A DNA stretch of 64,000 nt. Source: RHLJ01 sp040222455 (GTDB taxonomy: Bacteria > Bacteroidota > Rhodothermia > Balneolales > Balneolaceae). This document shows positions 9,703-17,120 of this stretch, one piece after another. The stretch is from NCBI GenBank assembly GCA_040222455.1, contig JAVKDD010000020.1, forward strand, positions 372,001-436,000. Direction: 5' to 3'. A model generated the notes under the pieces. That model saw nothing but the letters and a program-made list of their open reading frames with translations. It did not search any database and was not told where the DNA came from. A program made the position numbers and the translations under genes. Position 1 is the first letter of the stretch. The number at the start of each line of letters is the position of its first letter.

Positions 9703-10625
9703 GAGCCACCTCCGGGTGTTTTCTCTGCGACCCGAAGTTTAGCGCTTCGGGCTGCGGGATTAGCGGAAATTTCAGACTCAGATGGTGTTACCACCTGTTT
9801 TGTTACTGCTTTTAGTGGGGATATAATATTTCCGTAAAAATCTTTTTCAATAGTTCCTTCTAAATTCCCGGCTTTGAAGAAACGTTTAACGATGCGGTCT
9901 TCTAAAGAATGGTAAGACATAACCACTAGTCGACCACATGGCATCAATACTTCCAATGATTGGGTAAGTACATCTTTAAGCATGTCTAGTTCACGGTTCA
10001 CTTCAATTCTGATTCCTTGAAATACCCGAGCAAGAGATTTCACTTGAAATCTACCAGGTACAACCTCAGCTATTACTCTTTTGAGTTCACCAGTAGTTCC
10101 AATAGGTCGTGCGTTAATTATGGCTTTAGCAATTTGGCGGCTTCCACGTTCTTCACCATAATGAAAAATCACATCACGAAGCATTTCATAATCATAATTG
10201 TTGACAATCTGATAAGCAGAAACACCCGTAAGATTTCCCATACGCATATCAAGTGGACCATCTTCTTGGAAACTAAAACCTCGGTCTCCTTCTTTAATTT
10301 GATGCGTTGAAACTCCAAGATCTAAAAGGATTCCGGCTACCTGACCTTTTACAAGGGGAGGTAGAAGAGTAGTCAGGTAGCCAAAATTGCCTTTCAATAT
10401 CGTAAATCGATCATCTTTTCCAATTCTCTTGGAAGCCGCAGCAATGGCCTCATCATCTTGATCAATTCCAAAAAGCTGTCCGTTTTCCCCAAGATGAGAT
10501 AAAATCTGTTTTGAATGCCCACCGCCGCCAAGGGTTCCATCTATATAAATGCCGTCTTTTTTAATATCGAGGGCATCCATACATTCTTGAAGCATTACCG
10601 GGATATGCTCATAGTATGTTGGCAT
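9699..10625 (-). CDS. rsmH: 16S rRNA (cytosine-1402-N4)-methyltransferase RsmH (MraW)
   Basis: SAM-dependent methyltransferase that makes N4-methyl-C1402 in 16S rRNA. Motifs: YYEHIPVML near the N-terminus, SAM loop GTLGGGGHSKQIL, LDLGVSTHQIK, and the C-terminal MSYHSLEDRIVK, all RsmH-specific. I prefer the ATG at 10625 (308 aa), which follows the mraZ stop by one base and leaves the usual short lead before the conserved HIPVM; an in-frame ATG at 10637 would add four residues and overlap mraZ. Confidence 0.95.
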   Translation of the reverse strand: MPTYYEHIPVMLQECMDALDIKKDGIYIDGTLGGGGHSKQILSHLGENGQLFGIDQDDEAIAAASKRIGKDDRFTILKGNFGYLTTLLPPLVKGQVAGILLDLGVSTHQIKEGDRGFSFQEDGPLDMRMGNLTGVSAYQIVNNYDYEMLRDVIFHYGEERGSRQIAKAIINARPIGTTGELKRVIAEVVPGRFQVKSLARVFQGIRIEVNRELDMLKDVLTQSLEVLMPCGRLVVMSYHSLEDRIVKRFFKAGNLEGTIEKDFYGNIISPLKAVTKQVVTPSESEISANPAARSAKLRVAEKTPGGGS

Positions 10626-10626
10626 C

Positions 10627-11106
10627 TCAACTAGCATCGGCTTGCGTACCGCCCCCCATCACTTGTTCGAATATTTCTTCGAATGCATCTGCGTCAAGGT
10701 TTTCATCTGCTTCTTTTAATTTTTCAGGAGACCAAAGTTCGATGTACTGACCCATTCCAATAAAAACAGCTTTGGAATTTATGCCAGCGTAAGCAGAATG
10801 GTCTGCAGGAATAGCGATTCGATTTTGTTTATCAAGGGCAACATCTTCGGCGTAACGGAGGAAATTTCTTTTAGCAATTCGTCCAGAGCGGGTAAAATTA
10901 TTGGCTTGTGAGAGCGCTTGCTCTACATTTTGCCACTCATTTTCAGGGTATAAATAGAGACAATTCTCTATTCCACGTACTACAACAAAGCGATCTTGTG
11001 CGGAAGGTGAGAGTACTTTGCGCATCTTAGCCGGAAAGGAAATACGCCCTTTCTCGTCTATACTATACTCATATTGGCCTTTAAAGCTGTGCACGATTCC
11101 CGCCAC
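10627..11106 (-). CDS. mraZ: Transcriptional regulator MraZ
   Basis: First gene of the dcw operon; AbrB-like DNA-binding ring protein that represses its own operon in the species studied. The 159-aa protein has two MraZ repeats, each with a DxxxR motif: DEKGRISFPAKMR near residue 18 and DKQNRIAIPADH near residue 92. A GTG at 11106 is used as start because no ATG precedes the first repeat. Three matched GTGGG boxes sit about 40 bases upstream and over its promoter, which supports autoregulation. Confidence 0.95.
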   Translation of the reverse strand: MAGIVHSFKGQYEYSIDEKGRISFPAKMRKVLSPSAQDRFVVVRGIENCLYLYPENEWQNVEQALSQANNFTRSGRIAKRNFLRYAEDVALDKQNRIAIPADHSAYAGINSKAVFIGMGQYIELWSPEKLKEADENLDADAFEEIFEQVMGGGTQADAS

Positions 11107-11146
11107 GTGAAATTAAGATTGCTAAAGTGTTCTGAAAAAAGAAAGT

Positions 11147-11173
11147 CCCCACTCTCTCCCACATCACCCCACA
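11147..11173 (-). promoter_or_regulatory. MraZ operator: three GTGGG boxes at 10-nt spacing
   Basis: On the minus strand GTGGG occurs three times, at plus-strand positions 11168-11172, 11158-11162 and 11148-11152, each start exactly 10 bases apart. This matches the known MraZ-binding repeats (GTGGG-type boxes separated by 5 bases). The boxes lie just downstream of the predicted -10, so bound MraZ would block initiation. Confidence 0.85.
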
Positions 11174-11202
11174 ATGTACCCTAAATTCCCATAACGTGTC
11201 AA
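11173..11202 (-). promoter_or_regulatory. Promoter of the dcw operon
   Basis: Minus strand TTGACA (11202-11197), an 18-base spacer and TACATT (11178-11173). The -35 is a perfect housekeeping consensus; the -10 is weaker. The expected start near 11166 falls within the GTGGG boxes. The rest of the gap up to 11616 is AT-rich and I see no gene or clear structure in 11203-11616. Confidence 0.6.
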
Positions 11203-11616
11203 GAATTTTCCACTTTGTATTAAAAATTAATTATAGGATGAATTGTACAGCTAAAACTCAAAGGATAGGAAATAGTACGAGTGATGGGTGAGTTTTTTAA
11301 AAGAATGTAATTGAACAAGAATTTAACTAATGGTCAAAATCTGGATTAGCTTATAAAGAAATAAAAAATCAGTGAAATAATGGTTTAAAGAATTAGACGA
11401 GAAAATTCTTTTGAAATACTAATAACCTTATACCTCTTACGTAACTCAAGTTTAACAGAAATAGATAAAGTCTATTTATTACCACAATGACCTGAAACGG
11501 TACTGGTATTGAAAAAAGAAATAAGGATTAACTCCTCAGTAATATCTACATCAGTTAAAAAAGAGGTTAAATTGAAATATTTCCAAGTTTAGAAATATTG
11601 AATAAAAAAAACAGGT

Positions 11617-13200
11617 TTAAGAAACCTCAACCAGTATTTGTTCAATCTCAGTATCAGATATAAGATTGCTTTTATTCTCACGTAGTTTCATTTCATTAAG
11701 CAAATTGTCTGCTTTGTAAGCATTGTTTTTGTATACATCCCGAAAATGCGTTGCTCTAGCAAATGATTGAATACTGTACGTCCACATACTTGGTTTATTT
11801 TTCAGGCACCAAAAAAGAAGCTTCCAAAAGTACTTTCTATCTGGATTTTTTATTCCAAGATTAAATATGCCCATTATTAAACCTCTTATCATATAAGCTC
11901 TTAGCACAAATTTTGAGTTTTTATGAATATCAGGTTTTTCGTACATAGATAAGAATTTCACGGTTCTTTCGTAGAAACCCTTTCCACTATATAGATAGCT
12001 CACCGTACGGTTAAATCCATCCATTAAAGTTTTAGTATCCATTATTGGAACTATGTTCGTTGCTCCTTCAAAAAACCAATTTTGATCAAGTAATCTGTTT
12101 TCCTTCTTCATTCTTTCATGTAACTCTGTACCCGGAGGTGCGTTCAGCAAGCCAATTATAGACATTGTTATTCCAGATTCCTGAATAAACTCTATCTGTC
12201 TGTCAAATACTCCTTCATCATCATTATCGAATCCTAGAATAAAACCTGCCATAACCTCGAAGCCTTTTTTCTGCAGATATTCTATGTTACCGATTAAATT
12301 TCTTTTAGTGTTTTGCTTTTTTCTACATTGTGCTAAAGTTTCTTCATCAGGGGTTTCAAGTCCAATAAAAACGGTGCCAAATCCTGCATCTATCATTTGA
12401 TCTAGCATTTCCTCATCATCTGCAAGAGTTATCGTCAATTGTGTAGAAAACCAAAGTTTCTCTTCCTTCGTATCCTGCCATTCCTTTAATCTCGGAAGTA
12501 GATCTTGTTTAACCTCTTTTTTGTTTCCTATGAGGTTATCATCTGCAAAAAATAAATTGCCAAATGAATGTATATCAGGAATACTTTCAAGTTCACGAAT
12601 AATTTGCTCTGCTGTTTTTGTGCGGGGCCTTCTTCCGAACAATGAGGTTACATCGCAAAAGTCACACATATATGGGCACCCACGTGAATATTGAACTATT
12701 CCCGCTGCATATTTATCCATTTTTGCTAAATGCCAAAGCGGAATAGGTGTTTCATGTACGTTCGCAAACTCTGAAGTCGTATAAACTCTTTTTGGGTTGC
12801 CATTTTCTAAATCCTCTAGAAAAAGAGGGAGTGTAATTTCTGCTTCGTTTAAAATTAGATAATCAATCTCAGGAAATCTTTCATATTCGTGGGTTAGTAG
12901 TGGGCCTCCAGCTACTACAGGCTTATTCATTTGCTTTGCTCTACGAATTATTTCTCTTATAGAGACTTCCTGCACATTCATCCCTCCAATAAAAACAAAA
13001 TCAACATCATTGAAATGCTTGTCTTTTAGAGGTTCAACATTTAGATCAATTAAGTTTTTTTCCCATTCTTCGGGTAATAGAGCTGCAACTGTAAGTAAAC
13101 CAAGGGGAGGGAATAAAGCCTTGTATCCCCCTAATTGGATTTCTTTGTCCATAGTCCAACAGGTTTCCGGCATTTCAGGATAAACGAAGAGAATTTTCAT
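11617..13200 (-). CDS. B12-binding-domain radical SAM protein, substrate unknown
   Basis: Residues 1-150 form a cobalamin-binding-like Rossmann domain (MKILFVYPE, ALFPPLGLLTVAALLP, VVAGGPLLTHE). The radical SAM core follows, with the 4Fe-4S motif CPYMCDFC in a YSRGCPYMCDFCDVT context, and a C-terminal region resembling the DUF4070 group. Relatives include hopanoid methylases (HpnP/HpnR) and other B12-dependent C-methylases, so methylation of a lipid or similar substrate is possible but not shown. No canonical DxHxxG cobalamin-histidine motif is obvious. The ATG at 13200 (527 aa) fits the family N-terminus better than the frame start at 13224. It stands alone between the dcw promoter and metX. 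Confidence 0.85.
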   Translation of the reverse strand: MKILFVYPEMPETCWTMDKEIQLGGYKALFPPLGLLTVAALLPEEWEKNLIDLNVEPLKDKHFNDVDFVFIGGMNVQEVSIREIIRRAKQMNKPVVAGGPLLTHEYERFPEIDYLILNEAEITLPLFLEDLENGNPKRVYTTSEFANVHETPIPLWHLAKMDKYAAGIVQYSRGCPYMCDFCDVTSLFGRRPRTKTAEQIIRELESIPDIHSFGNLFFADDNLIGNKKEVKQDLLPRLKEWQDTKEEKLWFSTQLTITLADDEEMLDQMIDAGFGTVFIGLETPDEETLAQCRKKQNTKRNLIGNIEYLQKKGFEVMAGFILGFDNDDEGVFDRQIEFIQESGITMSIIGLLNAPPGTELHERMKKENRLLDQNWFFEGATNIVPIMDTKTLMDGFNRTVSYLYSGKGFYERTVKFLSMYEKPDIHKNSKFVLRAYMIRGLIMGIFNLGIKNPDRKYFWKLLFWCLKNKPSMWTYSIQSFARATHFRDVYKNNAYKADNLLNEMKLRENKSNLISDTEIEQILVEVS

Positions 13201-13229
13201 TTTAACAATAGAGTTTAAATACAATTAGT

Positions 13230-13268
13230 AGTGGTTTAGACGCACTTTAGCGTTCAAAAAAAACCACT
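13230..13268 (-). terminator. Hairpin between metX and the radical SAM gene, possible terminator
   Basis: Perfect 8-bp arms AGTGGTTT (13230-13237) and AAACCACT (13261-13268) enclose a T-rich stretch and a smaller AACGC/GCGT stem. It lies 60 bases past the metX stop. No strong T tract follows on either strand, so termination is uncertain. Confidence 0.4.
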
Positions 13269-13325
13269 TCTAACAATAATATTTTTTTATGAGAAATGAG
13301 AACTATAAATATTTACTTCTTATCG

Positions 13326-14345
13326 TCAAAAATACTCTTTTAACGCTTTATTTATCTGCTCAAACTCTATTAAAAATGCATCATGGCCATAAATGGAGTC
13401 GATTTCCATATACTTGGCATTAGGAATAAGCTCTGCTAACTCCTTTTGTTCATACGTGGGATAAAGAAGGTCTGAATTAATTCCCATAATAAGAATTGGT
13501 ATAGTTAGCTTATCTAGCACATCCTTGAAAGAACCCCGATTCTTGGAAACATCGTGAGAGTCCATAAGTCGAGTAAGGCGATCGTAAGTAATAGCATCAA
13601 ATCGATCCACTAATTTTTGCCCTTGATATTGAAGGTAAGATTCTACTTCGAATATATTTTTTTCTGAATTTAATTCTCGTTGGAATTTTTGTTCATAGTT
13701 TATTGCGGTTCGGTAGGTAAGCATTGCCATTGCACGAGCTGCGGCTAACCCCTTTTTTGGGGGATTTTCTTTTTCGTAAAACCCATCATTCCAAAGTGGA
13801 TCGGCATATAATGCTAGTCGTTGAGCTTCGCTAATACCTATAGCCCAAGGGGAATGAGATTTACCCATTGCTACAATACAAGCTCTCTTAATTCTCTCAT
13901 CCATCAAGGCAAATTCAAGTGCAATCATACCACCCATAGAGCCGCCCAGAATGAGTTGGATTTCAGAAATTTCTAATTCATCTAAAAGTAACTGTTGAAA
14001 GCGAACTACATCACGAATCGTGAATATTGGAAAATCTCCTCGATAAGGTTTACCAGTTTTTGGATTATTTGACCATGGACCTACCGAGCCGTAGCAACTT
14101 CCAGGAATATTCATGCAAATTACAAAGTCTTTTTCAAGATTTACTGGACTGCTTTTATCAAAAAAACCCGAAAACCAATCTTCTAAATTAGAATTCCCTG
14201 TAAATGCATGTATTACAAGAATAACATTGTCTTTTCTATCATTCAGATTTCCCCATGTATGATAGGCAACTTCTGGATTCTGAAGTGTAAATCCTGATTC
14301 GGTAGTAAAAGTTATATTAAAGATATGCTTCTTTCTTTTGCTCAT
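13326..14345 (-). CDS. metX: Homoserine O-acetyltransferase (MetX family)
   Basis: Activates homoserine with an acyl group from acyl-CoA for direct sulfhydrylation by MetY. The 339-aa alpha/beta-hydrolase-fold protein has the nucleophile elbow GGSMGGM (Ser in LILGGSMGGM), the catalytic Asp in GINSDLLYPTYEQ, and the His in YGHDAFLIE; LEDWFSGFF and NIPGSCYGSVGPW match MetX. Whether acetyl- or succinyl-CoA is used cannot be told safely from motifs alone. It follows the OsmC gene on the same strand but a terminator-like hairpin lies between them, so it may have a separate promoter too. Confidence 0.92.
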   Translation of the reverse strand: MSKRKKHIFNITFTTESGFTLQNPEVAYHTWGNLNDRKDNVILVIHAFTGNSNLEDWFSGFFDKSSPVNLEKDFVICMNIPGSCYGSVGPWSNNPKTGKPYRGDFPIFTIRDVVRFQQLLLDELEISEIQLILGGSMGGMIALEFALMDERIKRACIVAMGKSHSPWAIGISEAQRLALYADPLWNDGFYEKENPPKKGLAAARAMAMLTYRTAINYEQKFQRELNSEKNIFEVESYLQYQGQKLVDRFDAITYDRLTRLMDSHDVSKNRGSFKDVLDKLTIPILIMGINSDLLYPTYEQKELAELIPNAKYMEIDSIYGHDAFLIEFEQINKALKEYF

Positions 14346-14460
14346 AGTTCGTAACCCTGATTATACTTCAGGAATTTAATATTACGTTTCAATATAACTC
14401 GTTAACTAAAATTCAATCTCAGAGTCATAATGATTTTTTATTTTTTTATGTAGTATTTAT

Positions 14461-14496
14461 GAAAAAGCAAAGCAAAGCCAGAAAACTGACTTTGCT
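14461..14496 (-). terminator. Terminator after the osmC-like gene
   Basis: Minus-strand stem of 11 bp with one G-T pair (arms 14486-14496 and 14471-14481, loop TTTT) followed by TTGCTTTTTC. A second hairpin, CACTCGT/ACGAGTG at 14508-14530, and an overlapping TGCTAA/TTAGCA stem lie just upstream of it, making a compact structured gap before metX. Confidence 0.6.
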
Positions 14497-14548
14497 AAGC
14501 TGTTTAGCACTCGTTGATATTCGACGAGTGAGTGAGTTTCCTTGATTA

Positions 14549-15085
14549 TTAACTAACATACACCACTTCTCCATTCACGGGAACAGGATTCGCGATGATG
14601 TCTAACACTGGGCATCTATCGGTCGAAAAATTTTTTAATAATTGCAATTTAGTTGGATCGGTTTCATTGGTTGAAATAACGGTTTTATATTTCACATTAT
14701 TAAACCCGGGACGTTCACTAGAAAGATTGAAGAACCCGTGAAGATCTAAATCTCCAGAAGCTTCTACTGTTACCGATTTAAGATCAATTCCAAGTTGACC
14801 AGCATAAGCCTTAATTACAATTTCTTGGCACGATGCTAATGCCCCCAATACATACTCTACAGGATTTGGGGCCTCATTGTTACCTCCTAAACTTAGCGGT
14901 TCATCAACTACGAATTTGAATCCTCTTACATGAACATCTGAATGAAATCCTGTCTCTAGTTTTGATTGAACAGAGAAGGTTACATCTTTATCAGAGGGAT
15001 TTTTCCTGACATGGTTTATCACATTCGAAATGGTTTCGTTTAGTTTTTGATCGATAGGGTTTATTTCTTTTGTTAAATTGCTCAT
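14549..15085 (-). CDS. OsmC-family protein in the methionine gene group
   Basis: 178-aa OsmC/Ohr-fold protein with both family cysteines: GALASCQEIVI (about Cys90) and STDRCPVLDII (about Cys157). OsmC proteins reduce organic hydroperoxides with these two thiols; many members have no tested substrate. It has an N-terminal helical extension of about 35 residues beyond the shorter OsmC at 48.6 kb. It lies between metY and metX on the same strand, so a link to sulfur metabolism, such as a persulfide or thiol substrate, is worth considering but is only inferred from position. Confidence 0.85.
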   Translation of the reverse strand: MSNLTKEINPIDQKLNETISNVINHVRKNPSDKDVTFSVQSKLETGFHSDVHVRGFKFVVDEPLSLGGNNEAPNPVEYVLGALASCQEIVIKAYAGQLGIDLKSVTVEASGDLDLHGFFNLSSERPGFNNVKYKTVISTNETDPTKLQLLKNFSTDRCPVLDIIANPVPVNGEVVYVS

Positions 15086-15146
15086 AGTGTTTCTATTTTA
15101 AGGTGTTGAATCGTTTGCAGAATTTTTCTGTAAATGGTTTTTATAG

Positions 15147-15180
15147 AGATGCGAGGCCTAGACCCCTCGCATCTTTTTTT
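15147..15180 (+). terminator. Plus-oriented terminator-like hairpin in the metY-osmC gap
   Basis: Perfect 10-bp stem AGATGCGAGG (15147-15156) / CCTCGCATCT (15165-15174) with an 8-base loop, followed on the plus strand by a run of T. On the minus strand, where both flanking genes are read, the 3' side is TCTCTAT and lacks a T tract. It therefore looks like a terminator facing the wrong way for the annotated genes. Confidence 0.5.
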
Positions 15181-15185
15181 ATTTT

Positions 15186-16514
15186 TTAAGCAGTAACAGC
15201 TATTTGTGCAAATGCTTTTTCAAAGTCGTCTTTAATATCATCGATATGCTCGATACCAACAGAGACTCGGATTAAGTCTGCTTTTACACCACTTGAAGCT
15301 TGCTCTGTTTCAGATAGTTGTTGATGTGTTGTTGATGCTGGATGAATTACCAACGTTTTTGCATCACCTACATTAGCCAAATGACTTGCAAGCTTTACAT
15401 TATTGATGAAGGTTTTAGCATTATCAAAGCCACCTTTTACACCAAAAGTAAGTACAGAACCAAAATGACCTTTCTTGAGGTATTTTTTTGCTCTTTCGTG
15501 ATAATCATGCTCTGGAAGTCCAGTAAAGTTAACCCATTCAACGGCTTCTTGTTCTTTTAGCCACTCTGCTAGTTTAAGTGCATTCTCGTTATGCCGTTCA
15601 ACTCTAAGCGAAAGTGTTTCAATTCCCTGAAGGAGTAAAAAGCTATTAAAGGGAGATTGAGAAGAACCGAAATCTCGGAGACCTTCTACACGCGCTCGTA
15701 TTGCAAAAGCAATATTTCCAAATGGACCATCACTTCCGAAAACTTCCCAGAAATTAAGTCCATGATATCCAGGAGAAGGTTCTGAAAAAAGAGGATATCT
15801 GCCATTTCCCCAATTAAAGTTTCCACCATCTACAATCACGCCTCCAATAGAAGTACCATGACCTCCAATCCATTTGGTAGCTGAGGAAGTAACAACGTTT
15901 GCCCCATGTTTGATTGGCTGAACTAAGGCGCCACCAGCACCAAAAGTATTATCTACAATTAGAGCGATTCCATATTTATCACCAAGTTTAGCAAGTCCCT
16001 CAAAGTCAGCTACATTCCCTCGCGGGTTGCCAATAGATTCGACATAAAAAGCTTTAGTATTTTCATCAATTAATTTCTCGAATTCTTCTACGGTATCCTC
16101 TTCTGCAAAGCGAACATCAATCCCCAAGCGGGGTATGGTAACTTTAAATTGATTGTAAGTACCACCGTATAAATTTTGGGTAGATATAATATTATCATCT
16201 TTTTGAGCGAGATTTGAAATAGCTAAAAATTGTGCAGCCTGCCCCGATGCAGTTGCAAGAGCCGCAACGCCGCCTTCAAGAGCAGCAATACGTTGTTCAA
16301 AAACATCTGTAGTTGGATTCATAATTCGGGTATAAATATTTCCGAATTCACGAAGTGCAAATAAATTTGCAGCATGATCTGAATCATTGAAGTTAAAAGA
16401 AGTTGTTTGATAAATGGGAACAGCACGGGATCCTGTTGTGGGATCAGCTTTTTGACCTGCATGCAATTGCAGTGTTTCAAATTTTAGTTCACGGTCGGTT
16501 AATTCGTTGCTCAT
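15186..16514 (-). CDS. metY: O-acetylhomoserine aminocarboxypropyltransferase / sulfhydrylase (MetY)
   Basis: PLP enzyme that makes homocysteine from O-acetylhomoserine and sulfide (some family members also act on O-acetylserine). The 442-aa sequence has FETLQLHAGQ at the N-terminus, the PLP-stacking region VAALATASGQAAQ, DNTFGAGGALVQP, and the PLP lysine in SSATKWIGGHGT. Length and the long GGxFNW insertion fit the OAH sulfhydrylase subgroup rather than cystathionine gamma-synthase. It is the first structural gene after a leader-peptide attenuator and SAM-I riboswitch, so control by Cys/Met supply and by SAM is expected. Confidence 0.95.
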   Translation of the reverse strand: MSNELTDRELKFETLQLHAGQKADPTTGSRAVPIYQTTSFNFNDSDHAANLFALREFGNIYTRIMNPTTDVFEQRIAALEGGVAALATASGQAAQFLAISNLAQKDDNIISTQNLYGGTYNQFKVTIPRLGIDVRFAEEDTVEEFEKLIDENTKAFYVESIGNPRGNVADFEGLAKLGDKYGIALIVDNTFGAGGALVQPIKHGANVVTSSATKWIGGHGTSIGGVIVDGGNFNWGNGRYPLFSEPSPGYHGLNFWEVFGSDGPFGNIAFAIRARVEGLRDFGSSQSPFNSFLLLQGIETLSLRVERHNENALKLAEWLKEQEAVEWVNFTGLPEHDYHERAKKYLKKGHFGSVLTFGVKGGFDNAKTFINNVKLASHLANVGDAKTLVIHPASTTHQQLSETEQASSGVKADLIRVSVGIEHIDDIKDDFEKAFAQIAVTA

Positions 16515-16578
16515 TGTTTTGTTTATTAAGTAAGTGATTGGTTTAATTTCTTATGCTTCATTCGTAAGCATTACAGAA

Positions 16579-16620
16579 CAAAAAAAGCCTTGTTCAAAAT
16601 GAATTCGAACAAGGCTTTTA
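16579..16620 (-). terminator. Expression-platform terminator of the SAM-I riboswitch
   Basis: Minus-strand arms AAAAGCCTTGTTC (about 16608-16620) and GAACAAGGCTTTT (about 16583-16595) with an AT-rich loop, then a T tract ending at 16581. It lies about 65 bases before the metY start. Its 5' arm and loop contain TTCGAATTCATT, which can instead pair with the aptamer's 3' end. Confidence 0.9.
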
Positions 16621-16631
16621 TACCAATAGCT

Positions 16632-16763
16632 TTCGAACTCATTTTCCCCAGTGCTGGCTTCATAAACACTGAGCAGGATGTAGCACCTTTCCCCTCAAAT
16701 TACTTTGAGAGGCGGTTGCCAAGGCTTCGTAGGACCTGATCCCTCCACCTTTCTTAATGAGAA
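16632..16763 (-). promoter_or_regulatory. SAM-I (S-box) riboswitch aptamer controlling metY
   Basis: Read on the minus strand, the element starts with CTCATT (16761-16756) and closes P1 with AATGAG (16643-16638). Between them are the S-box core GGTGGAGGGA, GAAGCCTTGGCAACC and GGTGCTACATCCTGC-type segments, matching the SAM-I consensus. The 12 bases AATGAGTTCGAA (16643-16632) are complementary, with one G-U pair, to TTCGAATTCATT (16609-16598) in the terminator. SAM binding should hold P1 closed, release the terminator and switch metY off. Confidence 0.93.
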
Positions 16764-16806
16764 TGCAATAGATTTTTAAAGAACGCTGAAACTAACTCCA
16801 ACAAAA

Positions 16807-16838
16807 AAGCCCTTCTGATATTGCATTCAAAAGGGCTT
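16807..16838 (-). terminator. Leader-peptide attenuator terminator upstream of the SAM-I riboswitch
   Basis: Minus-strand stem AAGCCCTTTTGA (16838-16827) / TCAGAAGGGCTT (16818-16807), 12 bp with one G-U pair, 8-base loop, followed by TTTT. GAAGGGC at 16870-16864, beginning inside the leader-peptide stop codon, can pair with GCCCTT of the same 5' arm (16836-16831) and so act as antiterminator. Confidence 0.85.
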
Positions 16839-16868
16839 CATGTTTTTAAACTTGTTATATCTTGCCCT

Positions 16869-16946
16869 TCAGGATGTGCACATTAAGCACATACACATAC
16901 AACAGCATGCGGGTGTAAAAAAGATATGTTGGTTTGAAAATTTCAT
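16869..16946 (-). CDS. Cys/Met-rich leader peptide (25 aa) of the metY operon
   Basis: Short reading frame on the minus strand, ATG at 16946 to TGA at 16871-16869, 25 codons. The first 13 residues are unremarkable (MKFSNQHIFFTPA); the rest contains the run CCCMCMCLMC and ends TS. Six of the last twelve codons are Cys and three are Met. It ends exactly where the antiterminator strand begins, about 120 bases before the SAM-I aptamer. I read it as a ribosome-sensing leader peptide like those of thr, his or trp operons: stalling at Cys (or Met) codons would leave GAAGGGC free and prevent termination. No clear Shine-Dalgarno precedes it, as is usual here. A 9-aa start at 16898 is possible but loses the triple Cys. 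Confidence 0.8.
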   Translation of the reverse strand: MKFSNQHIFFTPACCCMCMCLMCTS

Positions 16947-17120
16947 TGGTTAAAGCTTAGGGGAATAATTTTTAGGATGCAATACTAAACTCAGATTTTT
17001 TTCATACCGTTTATAAGTTATTGTTTATGAATGCTCTTCAACAGAAGAAGTGAAGCCTCCTACTATTTTAATGCAAGAGAACTCACCACAATACAGAGCA
17101 CGAAGTGAGTTTAATTACAA

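Noticed and set aside
16855..16908. Alternative small frame over the metY leader (MLLYVYVLNVHILKGKI)
   Set aside because: It shares bases with the Cys-rich frame but runs through the antiterminator strand and has no amino-acid bias that would suit control of metY; the frame with CCCMCMCLMC is far more telling.
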